Shown: positions 26,095 to 35,459 of the stretch, piece by piece
How the letters are laid out: every line of letters starts with the position of its first letter
How positions within the stretch are numbered: position 1 is the stretch's first letter
From: JBJHDF01 sp050486405
Lineage (GTDB): Bacteria; Pseudomonadota; Gammaproteobacteria; Pseudomonadales; Cellvibrionaceae
NCBI GenBank assembly: GCA_050486405.1
Contig: JBJHDF010000009.1
Span: 68,681-132,680 of the forward strand
Length of the DNA stretch: 64,000 bases
Direction: 5' to 3'
Made by a program: the position numbers and the translations under genes
The notes under the pieces: model-generated
Databases searched by the model: none
The model's input: the letters and a program-made list of their open reading frames with translations, nothing else
What the model was told of the DNA's origin: nothing

Positions 26095-27258
26095 TCAGGA
26101 CAGCCGTGTCTTGAAGTCCTGATAGCCGAACTGCCGTACCACCTGCAACTCGTCGCTGCGCGAATCCCATATCGCAATGGCTGGCAGCCCAATACCGTTG
26201 AAGGTGGTGGTCTTCACCATAGTGTAGTGAGCCATATCGGCAAACACCAGTCGCTGCCCCACTTGCAGGGGCTCGGGAAAGCTGTAGTCGCCAATGATAT
26301 CACCAGCCAGGCAGGTCATACCGCCCAGACGGTACAGATGAGGGTACTGTTCCGGCAGGCCCGCGCCAAGTATGTCCGCTCGGTAGGGCATTTCCAGGGT
26401 ATCCGGCATATGGCAGGTGGCGGAGGTATCCAGGATAGCCTGATTCATGCCGTTCCAGGGCAAGTCCAACACTTCGCTAATCAGCACACCGGTACCGATA
26501 GCCACTGCTTCGCCGGGTTCCAGATAGACCTGTACGCCGTGGCGACCGGCAAAATCCCGCAGCAGCGCAATCAGTTCGTCCACCTGATAGTCCGGCCGGG
26601 TGATATGGTGACCACCACCGAAATTGACCCACTCCATCTGTTCGAGCCAGGGGCCAAATTTGGCCTCAAAGGCCGTCAAGGTTCTCTGCAATGGCGGCAA
26701 ATCCTGCTCACAGAGGGTATGAAAATGCAGGCCGCTGATACCCTCCAGCAGCTCCGGTTGAAAGCGCGATAGCGGCACACCCATACGGGAACAGGGCGCA
26801 CAGGGGTCGTAGAGCGGCACTTCCCCCTCGGAGTGTTCGGGATTCACCCGCAGGCCGAACTGCAACGATGAGCGCTCCTTCTGCGCGGCAAGCGCCTGTT
26901 CGCGAAAGCGCTGCCACTGGCTGAAGGAGTTGAATACTATGTGATCTGAAATTTCCAGCAGCCGGGTGAAATCCTCCGGGCGAAAGGCCGGTGAATAGGT
27001 GTGCACCTCACCGCCGTATTCTTCGCGTCCCAGCAGAGCTTCGTGCAAGCCACTGGCACAGGTACCGGAGAGAAAACCCTGGTACATGGGTGCCAGACTC
27101 CAACAGGAAAATGCCTTGAGCGCCGCCAGCACCTTGGCACCACTTTCCCTCTGCACCCGGTGCAATACCCGAAGGTTGTCCTCCACCGCCGCCCGATCCA
27201 CGACGAAGCAGGGTGACGGTACGCGACGGGCGTCAAAATGCTCGAAGTTATTGCGCAC
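26095..27258 (-). CDS. nspC: Carboxynorspermidine/carboxyspermidine decarboxylase
   Basis: A 387-residue PLP-dependent fold-type III enzyme with the PLP lysine in VLAALKAFSCWSL and the family features FGLRVNPEHSEGEVPLYDPC, NFGGGHHITRPDY and YLEPGEAVAIGTG. It decarboxylates carboxyspermidine or carboxynorspermidine, the last step of the aspartate-semialdehyde route to spermidine or norspermidine. GTG start (27258), 3 nt after the stop of the dehydrogenase gene, so the two are one operon. Confidence 0.92.
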   Translation of the reverse strand: MRNNFEHFDARRVPSPCFVVDRAAVEDNLRVLHRVQRESGAKVLAALKAFSCWSLAPMYQGFLSGTCASGLHEALLGREEYGGEVHTYSPAFRPEDFTRLLEISDHIVFNSFSQWQRFREQALAAQKERSSLQFGLRVNPEHSEGEVPLYDPCAPCSRMGVPLSRFQPELLEGISGLHFHTLCEQDLPPLQRTLTAFEAKFGPWLEQMEWVNFGGGHHITRPDYQVDELIALLRDFAGRHGVQVYLEPGEAVAIGTGVLISEVLDLPWNGMNQAILDTSATCHMPDTLEMPYRADILGAGLPEQYPHLYRLGGMTCLAGDIIGDYSFPEPLQVGQRLVFADMAHYTMVKTTTFNGIGLPAIAIWDSRSDELQVVRQFGYQDFKTRLS

Positions 27259-27261
27259 GAC

Positions 27262-28464
27262 CTAGTCTTCCATTCCCAGAGTGCCGTCCAGTTCCACGAC
27301 TTCCCAGGGCAGTCCGTACCGATTCAGATCCGCCATAAAGGGGTCCGGATCCATCTGCTCCATGTTCCAGACACCGGGCGCCATCCACTTGCCCTCCAGC
27401 ATCATCTTGGCGCCAATCATCGCCGGTACGCCGGTGGTATAGGAAATGGCCTGGGACTGGACCTCCTGATAGCAGGCTTCGTGGTCACAGATGTTGTAGA
27501 TATATACCGTCTTTTCCTTGCCGTCGCGCACACCACGAGCGACACAACCAATACAGGTTTTTCCCTTGGTGAGGGGGCCAAGGCTGGCCGGGTCCGGCAA
27601 GAGTGCCTTGAGAAACTGTAGCGGGATGATCTGCTGCCCTTCAAACTCCACCGGCTCAATGGACGTCATGCCGACATTACCCAGCACTTCAAGATGCTTC
27701 AGATAGTTGTCGGAGAAAGTCATCCAGAAACGGGCACGTTTGATGTCCGGAAAGTGCCGGGTAATGGACTCAAGCTCCTCGTGATACATCAGATAGATCT
27801 TTTTCGGGCCGATACCCGCCGGAAAATCGAACAACCGGTTTTCCGACAGCGGCTCGGTTTCCCGCCACTGACCGTCCTGCCAGAAACGCCCCTTGGCGGT
27901 GACTTCCCGGATATTGATCTCCGGATTAAAATTGGTGGCAAAGGGTTTGCCGTGATCACCGGCGTTGCAGTCGATGATATCCAGATAGTGAATCTCATCC
28001 AGATAGTGCTTCTTGATATAGGCGGTGTACACATTGGTGACACCGGGATCAAAACCGGAGCCGAGCAGTGCCATCAGGCGGGCGCCGAGAAACTTGTCCT
28101 GGTAGGCCCACTGCCACTTGTATTCGAACTTTGCCTCACCCGGCGGCTCGTAATTAGCGGTATCCAGATAGTGCACACCGGCCTCGAGGCAGGCGTCCAT
28201 GATCGTCAGATCCTGATAGGGCAAAGCGACATTGATCACCAGCTCAGGTTTTTCTTCACGCAGCAGTGCCACCAACTCGGGGACCTTGTCGGCGTCAACC
28301 TGGGCAGTTTTGATGGGCCTCTTAATCTGCGCGGCAATGGCATCGCATTTGGCCTTGGTACGGCTGGCCAAAACGATTTCAGAAAACACTTCCGGCACCT
28401 GGGCGCATTTGTGAGCTACCACACCGCCAACTCCGCCAGCACCGATTATCAATACTTTCGCCAC
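27262..28464 (-). CDS. Carboxy(nor)spermidine synthase (saccharopine-dehydrogenase-like)
   Basis: A 400-residue NADPH-dependent enzyme of the saccharopine dehydrogenase family, with an N-terminal Rossmann motif (VLIIGAGGVGGVVAHKC). It condenses aspartate beta-semialdehyde with putrescine or diaminopropane to carboxyspermidine or carboxynorspermidine. Its position directly between speA and nspC fixes the pathway and favours this over a lysine-metabolism role. Putrescine would come from SpeA-made agmatine through enzymes encoded elsewhere; a diaminobutyrate decarboxylase gene is not present here, which favours spermidine as product. Confidence 0.88.
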   Translation of the reverse strand: MAKVLIIGAGGVGGVVAHKCAQVPEVFSEIVLASRTKAKCDAIAAQIKRPIKTAQVDADKVPELVALLREEKPELVINVALPYQDLTIMDACLEAGVHYLDTANYEPPGEAKFEYKWQWAYQDKFLGARLMALLGSGFDPGVTNVYTAYIKKHYLDEIHYLDIIDCNAGDHGKPFATNFNPEINIREVTAKGRFWQDGQWRETEPLSENRLFDFPAGIGPKKIYLMYHEELESITRHFPDIKRARFWMTFSDNYLKHLEVLGNVGMTSIEPVEFEGQQIIPLQFLKALLPDPASLGPLTKGKTCIGCVARGVRDGKEKTVYIYNICDHEACYQEVQSQAISYTTGVPAMIGAKMMLEGKWMAPGVWNMEQMDPDPFMADLNRYGLPWEVVELDGTLGMED

Positions 28465-28478
28465 GGTATTACCTCCCC

Positions 28479-30413
28479 TTATCGTTCAAAATAGGTGTAG
28501 CCTCTGAGGCTTTCGGAATAGGCAGCCAGCATCTGCTGGCGATCAGAGACGCTGATGCGCCCATCCCGCACCGCCTGCTCGGCAGTGCGGCGAAACTTCT
28601 GGAACATGGCCTGGGGATCGTATTCCACATAGCTCAGGACATCCGAGATACTATCTCCGTGCAGCTCGTGCACAAAATCCAGACTGCCGTCATCATTGAT
28701 GCGCACACTGGCGACGTTGGTATCGCCAAAGAGATTGTGCAAGTCGCCCAGTGTTTCCTGGTAGGCCCCCACCAGAAATACCCCCAAATAGTATTCCTCT
28801 CCCGCTTTCACAGGGTGCAACGGCAACACCGTCTTTTCGCCCTCCGGGCTGACAAATCGGTCAAGCTTGCCATCGCAGTCGCAGGTCAGGTCGGCAATAA
28901 TGGCACTGCGCACCGGTTCTTCATTGAGCCGGTGTATGGGCATTACCGGGAACACCTGGTCGATGGCCCAGGAGTCGGGCAGAGACTGAAAAACACTGAA
29001 ATTGCCGTAGTAAATATCCGCCAGCTGTTCAGACAGACTTTCCAGTTCTGCGGGGATACGCTTCAGGTCAGGCAGGAGCGCAGCGATCTTCTGCAGGCCT
29101 GCCAGATAGAGGTTTTCACCGAAGGCCCGGCTGCGCAGATTAATATCACCGCGATAGAACAGATCGCGAACCTGATCCCGATAATAGATGACGTCGTTGT
29201 AGCATTCCTGGATATTTTCGATACGAATATTTTTCTGAGCGTACCAGAGGTTGGAAATCTGCTCATGCACACCTTCGGGCAACTCATCGGGCAGTGGTGA
29301 GGGCTCAAAGTGCCCAACATCGAGTACATTGAACAGTAGCACAGCGGTGTGGGCCACCGTGGCACGACCCGATTCCGTAACAATGACGGGGTGAGGAATA
29401 CTATGGGGTGCCAGCGACTGCTGAATGGCTTCCACAACGTCTACGCAGTACTCCTGCACCGAGTAGTTTCGGCTGTGGCCGCTATTGCTGTTACTGCCGT
29501 CGTAATCTACCGCGAGGCCACCCCCCAGATCAATATAGCCAAGCGGAGCGCCCTCCTCCACCAGGTCAATATAGTAACGACAGGCTTCCAGCACACCACT
29601 GCGGATACTACGGATATTGGGTATCTGTGAACCCAGATGAAAATGTAGCAACTGAAAGCAGTGTAACAAACCTGCCTCGCGCAAGCTGTCGACAACGTCC
29701 ACCAGTTGGTTGGTGGTCAGCCCGAAAAGACTGCGATCACCGCTGTCTTCACTCCAGTGCCCTTCCACCTTGGTGGACAGCTTGAGACGAGCGCCGATCA
29801 ATGGCTCTATGCCCAGCGCGCGACTGCGCTCGATCACAAAAGGAACTTCCGCCGGGGTCTCCAGCACAAAGAAACACTTGAAACCCAGCTTGCAGGCCTG
29901 CAAACCGAGATCAATAAACTCGGCGTCCTTGTAACCATTGCAGATGATCAGGCTTTCCCGGTCTTCCAGGGTAGCCATGGCAATCAATAACTCCGCCTTG
30001 CTGCCCGCTTCCAATCCGTGGTGATAGCGTTGACCAAAGCGGGCGATCTCGGCCACCACATGGCTCTGTTGATTCACTTTAATGGGAAAAGCACCGCGGT
30101 ACTGTCCCTGATAACCACAGGCATCGATGGCGCTGGCAAATGCTTCATTGAGAGTACTGATACGGCTGTCTACCAGATTTTCCAGGCGCAGCAGCACTGG
30201 CATTTCCAGGCCTCGCTGCTGAAGTCCGTCAACGACATCCACCAAGGAAACGGCAGCCTCGCTACCATTACCCGGTGCACGAACAATCACTTCGCCCTTG
30301 TCGGAAATACCGAAGTAGCCGCTGCCCCACTCATCAATACCGTAGAGTTCAGCGGAACGTTTGACCGACCAGGTACTGGCCGCTTTGTTGCTCTCACTCA
30401 ATGTCGTCACCAC
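28479..30413 (-). CDS. speA: Biosynthetic arginine decarboxylase
   Basis: A 644-residue PLP enzyme of the biosynthetic SpeA family: WGSGYFGISDKGEVIV near the N-terminus, the PLP lysine in YRGAFPIKVNQQ, HFHLGSQIPNI and the GGGLAVDY loop. It makes agmatine from arginine, feeding polyamine synthesis. The start is one of two adjacent GTG codons (30413 or 30410) or a TTG at 30404, which has the better ribosome-site spacing. It heads a minus-strand run speA, dehydrogenase, nspC, histidine kinase, Ser/Thr kinase. Confidence 0.92.
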   Translation of the reverse strand: MVTTLSESNKAASTWSVKRSAELYGIDEWGSGYFGISDKGEVIVRAPGNGSEAAVSLVDVVDGLQQRGLEMPVLLRLENLVDSRISTLNEAFASAIDACGYQGQYRGAFPIKVNQQSHVVAEIARFGQRYHHGLEAGSKAELLIAMATLEDRESLIICNGYKDAEFIDLGLQACKLGFKCFFVLETPAEVPFVIERSRALGIEPLIGARLKLSTKVEGHWSEDSGDRSLFGLTTNQLVDVVDSLREAGLLHCFQLLHFHLGSQIPNIRSIRSGVLEACRYYIDLVEEGAPLGYIDLGGGLAVDYDGSNSNSGHSRNYSVQEYCVDVVEAIQQSLAPHSIPHPVIVTESGRATVAHTAVLLFNVLDVGHFEPSPLPDELPEGVHEQISNLWYAQKNIRIENIQECYNDVIYYRDQVRDLFYRGDINLRSRAFGENLYLAGLQKIAALLPDLKRIPAELESLSEQLADIYYGNFSVFQSLPDSWAIDQVFPVMPIHRLNEEPVRSAIIADLTCDCDGKLDRFVSPEGEKTVLPLHPVKAGEEYYLGVFLVGAYQETLGDLHNLFGDTNVASVRINDDGSLDFVHELHGDSISDVLSYVEYDPQAMFQKFRRTAEQAVRDGRISVSDRQQMLAAYSESLRGYTYFER

Positions 30414-30432
30414 CTGTAATTACGCCAATAAA

Positions 30433-30460
30433 CGAAATAGGCGGTCCCTGGACCGCCTAC
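30433..30460 (-). terminator. Intrinsic terminator after sucD
   Basis: A hairpin with 9-10 paired bases (TAGGCGGTC and its complement) around a 2-4 nt loop, followed on the minus strand by ATTTCGTTT. It separates the TCA operon from speA. Confidence 0.65.
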
Positions 30461-30493
30461 CGTTACTGCACAGAGTACTACTTTCGCCGATGG

Positions 30494-31366
30494 CTACCAG
30501 CCAGTCAACTCTTTCAGGGCACTGCCTATATCCGCCAGACTGCGAACTGTCTTGACGCCGGCGTCTTCGAGCGCAGCGAACTTCTCATTAGCGGTACCCT
30601 TACCGCCGGCAATAATGGCGCCGGCATGCCCCATACGCTTGCCTGCCGGAGCAGTAACACCGGCGATATAGGAGACAACCGGCTTGCTGACGTTGGCTTT
30701 GATAAAGGCTGCTGCCTCCTCCTCCGCAGTGCCGCCGATTTCCCCAATCATGACAATCGCTTCAGTGGCCGGGTCATCCTGGAACAACTGCAGGATATCG
30801 ATAAAGTTGGAACCCGGAATCGGGTCACCACCAATACCGACGCAGGTGGATTGACCAAAGCCGTAATCCGTGGTCTGCTTGACCGCTTCATAGGTCAGGG
30901 TACCAGATCGCGATACAATGCCAACCTTGCCGGCCTTGTGAATATGACCGGGCATAATGCCTATCTTGCACTCCCCTGGGGTGATAACACCGGGACAGTT
31001 GGGGCCGATAAGGCGCACACCCAATTCGTCGCACTTGACCTTGCAATCGAGCATATCCAACGTGGGAATACCCTCGGTAATGCAGACAATCAACTGAATG
31101 CCGGCATTGGCCGCTTCCAGAATCGAGTCCTTACAAAATGCTGCGGGCACATAAATGACCGATGCTTCAGCACCAGTGGCTTCCACCGCTTCCACAACGG
31201 TATTGAATACCGGCAGGCCCAGATGAGTCTGGCCGCCCTTGCCCGGCGTTACGCCACCCACCATTTTTGTGCCGTAAGCAATCGCCTGTTCGGAGTGAAA
31301 GGTACCCTGAGCGCCGGTAAAGCCCTGACAGATTACCCTGGTATTGCGATCGATCAGAATGCTCAT
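30494..31366 (-). CDS. sucD: Succinyl-CoA synthetase alpha subunit
   Basis: A 290-residue protein starting MSILIDRNTRVICQGFTGAQG, with a CoA-binding Rossmann domain and the phosphohistidine loop PAGKRMGHAGAII. With SucC it makes succinate and ATP or GTP from succinyl-CoA in the TCA cycle. The start overlaps the sucC stop (4 bp). Last gene of the sdh-suc cluster; a terminator follows. Confidence 0.96.
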   Translation of the reverse strand: MSILIDRNTRVICQGFTGAQGTFHSEQAIAYGTKMVGGVTPGKGGQTHLGLPVFNTVVEAVEATGAEASVIYVPAAFCKDSILEAANAGIQLIVCITEGIPTLDMLDCKVKCDELGVRLIGPNCPGVITPGECKIGIMPGHIHKAGKVGIVSRSGTLTYEAVKQTTDYGFGQSTCVGIGGDPIPGSNFIDILQLFQDDPATEAIVMIGEIGGTAEEEAAAFIKANVSKPVVSYIAGVTAPAGKRMGHAGAIIAGGKGTANEKFAALEDAGVKTVRSLADIGSALKELTGW

Positions 31367-32532
31367 TGGGCACCTCCGGCTGCTTTAACCACCTGCTGGG
31401 CTGCATCTGTCAGACTGGTGGCGGCAATAATGTTCAAGCCGCTGTCGGCCAGCAGTTTCGCGCCATTCTCGGCGTTATTGCCTTCCAAACGTACCACTAC
31501 CGGCACCTCGACACCCACTTCCTCAACAGCGCCGATAACACCCTCGGCGATGAGATCGCAACGAACGATACCACCGAAAATATTGATTAGAACCGCCTTG
31601 ACATTCTTATCCGAGAGAATGATCTTGAAGGCTTCAACCACCCGCTCCTTGGTGGCGCCACCGCCCACATCAAGGAAGTTCGCCGGTGCGCCACCGTACA
31701 GCTTGACGATATCCATGGTGCCCATGGCCAGACCTGCACCGTTGACCATGCAGCCAATATTGCCGTCCAGCGCCACATAGTTGAGTTCCCATTTGGCGGC
31801 GTGAGCTTCGCGCTCGTCTTCCTGGGAAGGATCATGCATTTCGCGCAGATCCGGATGACGATAAAGCGCGTTGCCATCGATGGCCACTTTGGCATCCAGG
31901 CAATGCAAATCACCGGCGGGGGTGATTACCAGCGGATTGATCTCCAGCAGTGCCAGATCTTTTTCCTTAAACATTTTTGCCAGCGCCAGGAAGATCTTGA
32001 CGAACTGTCCAATCTGCTTGCCTTCAAGACCCAGCCTGAAAGCCAGATCCCGGCCCTGATATGGCTGGGCGCCAACCAGCGGGTCGATCACTGCGCGAAG
32101 AATCTTCTCCGGCGTTTCTTCCGCGACTTTTTCGATTTCGACGCCACCCTCAGTGGACGCCATAAACACAATGCGACGGCTGGAGCGGTCAACTACCGCA
32201 CCCAGATACAGCTCACGCGCTATATCAGTGCAGGTCTCTACCAGAATCCGGCTGACCGGCTGACCATTTTCGTCGGTCTGATAGGTGACCAGGTTGTTGC
32301 CCAGCCACTTCTTGGCAAACGCTTCAATGTCGGCCTTGGATTTAACCAGCTTGACACCGCCAGCTTTGCCGCGTCCGCCTGCGTGCACCTGCGCCTTGAC
32401 CACAAACTCGTCGCCGCCGATGATATCGGCAGCGGCGGCGGCCTCGGCCGGCGTCTGGGCAGCAACGCCCCTGGATACCGGCAAGCCATACTGGGCAAAC
32501 AACTGCTTGCCCTGATACTCATGTAAATTCAT
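31363..32532 (-). CDS. sucC: Succinyl-CoA synthetase beta subunit
   Basis: A 389-residue ATP-grasp protein from ATG 32532 (MNLHEYQGKQLFAQYGLPVS); the longer open frame crosses a hairpin in the upstream gap and is rejected. Length equals the E. coli protein within one residue. It binds nucleotide and succinate and forms the heterotetramer with SucD. Translation is coupled to sucD. Confidence 0.96.
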   Translation of the reverse strand: MNLHEYQGKQLFAQYGLPVSRGVAAQTPAEAAAAADIIGGDEFVVKAQVHAGGRGKAGGVKLVKSKADIEAFAKKWLGNNLVTYQTDENGQPVSRILVETCTDIARELYLGAVVDRSSRRIVFMASTEGGVEIEKVAEETPEKILRAVIDPLVGAQPYQGRDLAFRLGLEGKQIGQFVKIFLALAKMFKEKDLALLEINPLVITPAGDLHCLDAKVAIDGNALYRHPDLREMHDPSQEDEREAHAAKWELNYVALDGNIGCMVNGAGLAMGTMDIVKLYGGAPANFLDVGGGATKERVVEAFKIILSDKNVKAVLINIFGGIVRCDLIAEGVIGAVEEVGVEVPVVVRLEGNNAENGAKLLADSGLNIIAATSLTDAAQQVVKAAGGAQ

Positions 32533-32590
32533 GATGTGTTTCCGTCTTAACCCACGGGCGGGCGCTAAGGCCCGACCTTGAACGACAATT

Positions 32591-32611
32591 GGCAGGCCGT
32601 GATGGCCTGCC
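32591..32611. promoter_or_regulatory. Stem-loop in the lpd-sucC gap
   Basis: A perfect 8-bp stem (GGCAGGCC and its complement) with a 5-nt loop in the 102-bp gap. There is no strong T run after it, so an mRNA-processing or stabilising hairpin is more likely than a full terminator. Confidence 0.4.
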
Positions 32612-32634
32612 CCCATATGCGCGGTTAGGGATTA

Positions 32635-34077
32635 TTATTTGCGCTTCTTCTTGTTGGCGATGTGTATGGCATGACCATGCACCGCCAAGGCTGCTTCATG
32701 TATTGCTTCTGACATTGTCGGATGACCAAATACCATCATGCCCAGGTCCTCCGCGCTGGAGCCAAACTCCATGGCGATGGCCACTTCCTGAATGAGATCT
32801 GCAGCGCTGGGGCCGACTATATGGCAACCGAGAATTCTATCGGTATCGGCGTGGGCAATGATCTTGACCAACCCTTCGGTTTCGTTGGCGGCCATGGCAC
32901 GGCCACTGGCGGCAAACGGGAAAGTGCCGATATTGTACGGCTCACCGTCGGCCTTGACTTGCTCTTCAGTGCGTCCCACCGACGCCACTTCCGGGTGCGT
33001 ATAGATCACGTTTGGAATAACGTCGTAGTTCATCACAGTCTTCTGGCCAGCGATTCGTTCCGCCACCATCACGCCTTCTTCCGACCCCTTGTGGGCCAAC
33101 ATGGGGCCGCGCACCACATCACCGATGGCCCAAACGCCGGGAATCTCAGAGGCACAATGCTCGTCCACAAAAATAAAGCCGCGCTCGTCCAGGCTGACAC
33201 CACTGTCGGCGGATAACAGACCCTCAGTGTAAGGTCTGCGACCCACACAGACAATCAGTTTGTCGAATGTCTCCTGCTGTTCCTTACCATCCTGATTGGT
33301 GTAGGTAACAACTACTTTCTTGCCCTTGACTTCAGTGCCCGTCACCCGACAGCTCAGGCGAATATCGAGACCTTGTTTGGTAAGAATCTTCTGAGTTTCC
33401 TTGGCAATCTGCTGATCCATAATGGCCAAGAACTTGTCCATGGCTTCCAGCACCACAACGTCGGCGCCAAGACGGTTCCACACGCTGCCCAGCTCCAGGC
33501 CGATAACACCGGCGCCGATCACACCAAGGCGCTTGGGCACTGCGTCAAACTCCAGCGCACCAGTGGAATCCACTATCAGGTCACCATTGATCTTGGCCAC
33601 GGAAATATCGATGGGTGTAGAGCCGGACGCGAGAATAACGTGATCGGCTTGCAGTTCGCGGGTATTGCCATCGTGGTCTTTCAGTTCCACCCGGCGATTG
33701 GCAAGCAATTTCCCGGTACCAAAGAGGCTGGTAACGCCATTGGCCTTGAACAGGGCCGCAATACCTCCGGTAAGCTGTTTTACGATCTTGTTTTTTCGCT
33801 CCAGCATCTGGCCGACATTGATGGACACGCCCTTGTGGCTGATGCCATGAACTTCCAGCTCTTCCTTTGCCTCGTGGTATTTGTAGGCGGAGTCCAGCAA
33901 CGCTTTTGAGGGGATGCAGCCAACGTTCAGACAGGTGCCACCATTGACGCCCTTGCCTTCGTCGTTGCGCCACTTTTCAATACAGGCGGTTTTCAGACCC
34001 AGCTGCGCGGCACGGATAGCGGCCACGTAGCCGGCGGGGCCGGAGCCAATTACGATTACATCAAATTTGTCAGACAT
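32635..34077 (-). CDS. lpdA: Dihydrolipoyl dehydrogenase (E3)
   Basis: A 480-residue flavoprotein with the N-terminal FAD motif VIVIGSGPAGYVAAIRAAQLG, the redox-active disulfide in GGTCLNVGCIPSKALL, a second dinucleotide-binding motif (LGVIGAGVIGLELGSVW) and the C-terminal dimer/His-Glu region (FGHPTMSEAIHEA). It reoxidises lipoamide of 2-oxoacid dehydrogenase complexes. Its location between sucB and sucCD indicates service to the 2-oxoglutarate dehydrogenase complex, possibly also pyruvate dehydrogenase. Confidence 0.95.
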   Translation of the reverse strand: MSDKFDVIVIGSGPAGYVAAIRAAQLGLKTACIEKWRNDEGKGVNGGTCLNVGCIPSKALLDSAYKYHEAKEELEVHGISHKGVSINVGQMLERKNKIVKQLTGGIAALFKANGVTSLFGTGKLLANRRVELKDHDGNTRELQADHVILASGSTPIDISVAKINGDLIVDSTGALEFDAVPKRLGVIGAGVIGLELGSVWNRLGADVVVLEAMDKFLAIMDQQIAKETQKILTKQGLDIRLSCRVTGTEVKGKKVVVTYTNQDGKEQQETFDKLIVCVGRRPYTEGLLSADSGVSLDERGFIFVDEHCASEIPGVWAIGDVVRGPMLAHKGSEEGVMVAERIAGQKTVMNYDVIPNVIYTHPEVASVGRTEEQVKADGEPYNIGTFPFAASGRAMAANETEGLVKIIAHADTDRILGCHIVGPSAADLIQEVAIAMEFGSSAEDLGMMVFGHPTMSEAIHEAALAVHGHAIHIANKKKRK

Positions 34078-34152
34078 AGCCTTTTTCCGAATCTGTTAAT
34101 TGCGGCTGCGTGCAGACCAGCGGCAACCAAATAAATGAAAATGTACGTGCGG

Positions 34153-35397
34153 CTAGAGTTCCAGCAGTATCCGCGCCGGATCTTCCAGCAGATCCTTGAT
34201 AGCCACCAAAAACTGCACTGCGTCCTTGCCATCAAGCAGGCGATGATCATAGGACAGCGCAAGGTACATCATGGGCAGAATTTTCACTTCACCATTGACC
34301 GCCATGGGCCGCTCCTGGATCTTGTGCATACCCAATATGGCCGTCTGCGGCGGGTTGAGAATCGGCGTCGACAGCAGGGAACCGAACACACCGCCATTGG
34401 TAATGGTGAAGGTGCCGCCGGTCATTTCCTCGATACTCAACTTGCCGTCTCGGGCACGCAGACCGTAGTCGCGAATAGTGCCCTCAATCTGAGCCAGACT
34501 CATGGCTTCGGCATTACGCAATACCGGTACTACCAGACCTTTCTCGGTAGAAACTGCCACACCAATATCCTGATAACCGTGGTAAACGATATCGCTGCCA
34601 TCAATAGATGCGTTAACAGCAGGAAAGCGGCGCAAAGCTTCGGCAGCCGCCTTGACGAAGAAGCCCATAAATCCCAAGCGGGTGCCGTTATGCGTCTTCT
34701 CAAACTGGTCCTTGTAGCGCGAGCGCAGCTCCATCACCGGCGCCATATTCACTTCGTTGAAAGTGGTCAACATCGCTGTGGAAGTGGACGCTTCCAGCAA
34801 GCGCTCTGCAATGCGCTTGCGCAGACGGGTCATGGGTACGCGTTTTTCGTGGCGCTCGCCCTGCGGCTCAGGGGCAGTGTCTGTTGGCGCTGAAGCAGGC
34901 TTTTCCTGTGATTTTTCGGGCTTGTTTTTCAGGAAGTTGACCATGTCTTCCTTGGTGACCCGGCCGTCCTTGCCCGTGCCGGCAACGTCAGCTGGATTCA
35001 CGCTATTTTCATCGGCCAGCTTGCGCGCCGCCGGACTGAGCAGCTTCTCTTCGTCAGAACCCTGGTCCTCGTCACCGCCTTCCGCTGAGCCGGCTTGGGA
35101 TTTGCCCGCCGCAGACTTTTCACCGCCATCGGCTTTCGTGTCTGATTTCTCTGCCCCAGAACCTTTTTCAAATTTTGCAATCACCTCACCGCTCAGTACG
35201 GTATCTCCCTCTTCCTTGAGTACCTTGCTGATACTGCCGTCAGCGGGCGCTACAACTTCAAGCACCACCTTGTCGGTTTCGATATCGACAATCAACTCAT
35301 CGCGGGAGACCGCTTCACCAGGCTTCTTGTGCCAGGTTGCCACAGTACCGTCCTGTACCGACTCCGGAAATGTGGGGGCTTTGATTTCAATACTCAT
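34153..35397 (-). CDS. sucB: 2-oxoglutarate dehydrogenase E2, dihydrolipoyl succinyltransferase
   Basis: A 414-residue protein with a single lipoyl domain (ETDKVVLEVVAP, Lys about 43), an acidic Ser/Gly/Lys-rich linker, a peripheral-subunit-binding domain (LLSPAARKLADENS; TGKDGRVTKEDM, about 118-155) and a catalytic domain with the active-site SYDHRLLDGKDAVQF near the C-terminus. It forms the core of the 2-oxoglutarate dehydrogenase complex with SucA and LpdA. Confidence 0.95.
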   Translation of the reverse strand: MSIEIKAPTFPESVQDGTVATWHKKPGEAVSRDELIVDIETDKVVLEVVAPADGSISKVLKEEGDTVLSGEVIAKFEKGSGAEKSDTKADGGEKSAAGKSQAGSAEGGDEDQGSDEEKLLSPAARKLADENSVNPADVAGTGKDGRVTKEDMVNFLKNKPEKSQEKPASAPTDTAPEPQGERHEKRVPMTRLRKRIAERLLEASTSTAMLTTFNEVNMAPVMELRSRYKDQFEKTHNGTRLGFMGFFVKAAAEALRRFPAVNASIDGSDIVYHGYQDIGVAVSTEKGLVVPVLRNAEAMSLAQIEGTIRDYGLRARDGKLSIEEMTGGTFTITNGGVFGSLLSTPILNPPQTAILGMHKIQERPMAVNGEVKILPMMYLALSYDHRLLDGKDAVQFLVAIKDLLEDPARILLEL

Positions 35398-35459
35398 TTC
35401 TTTTCCTTAGCTGTCGCTTGGGTTCTGGCAATACCGGGGTATTGCAGCGTCAATTCAAT

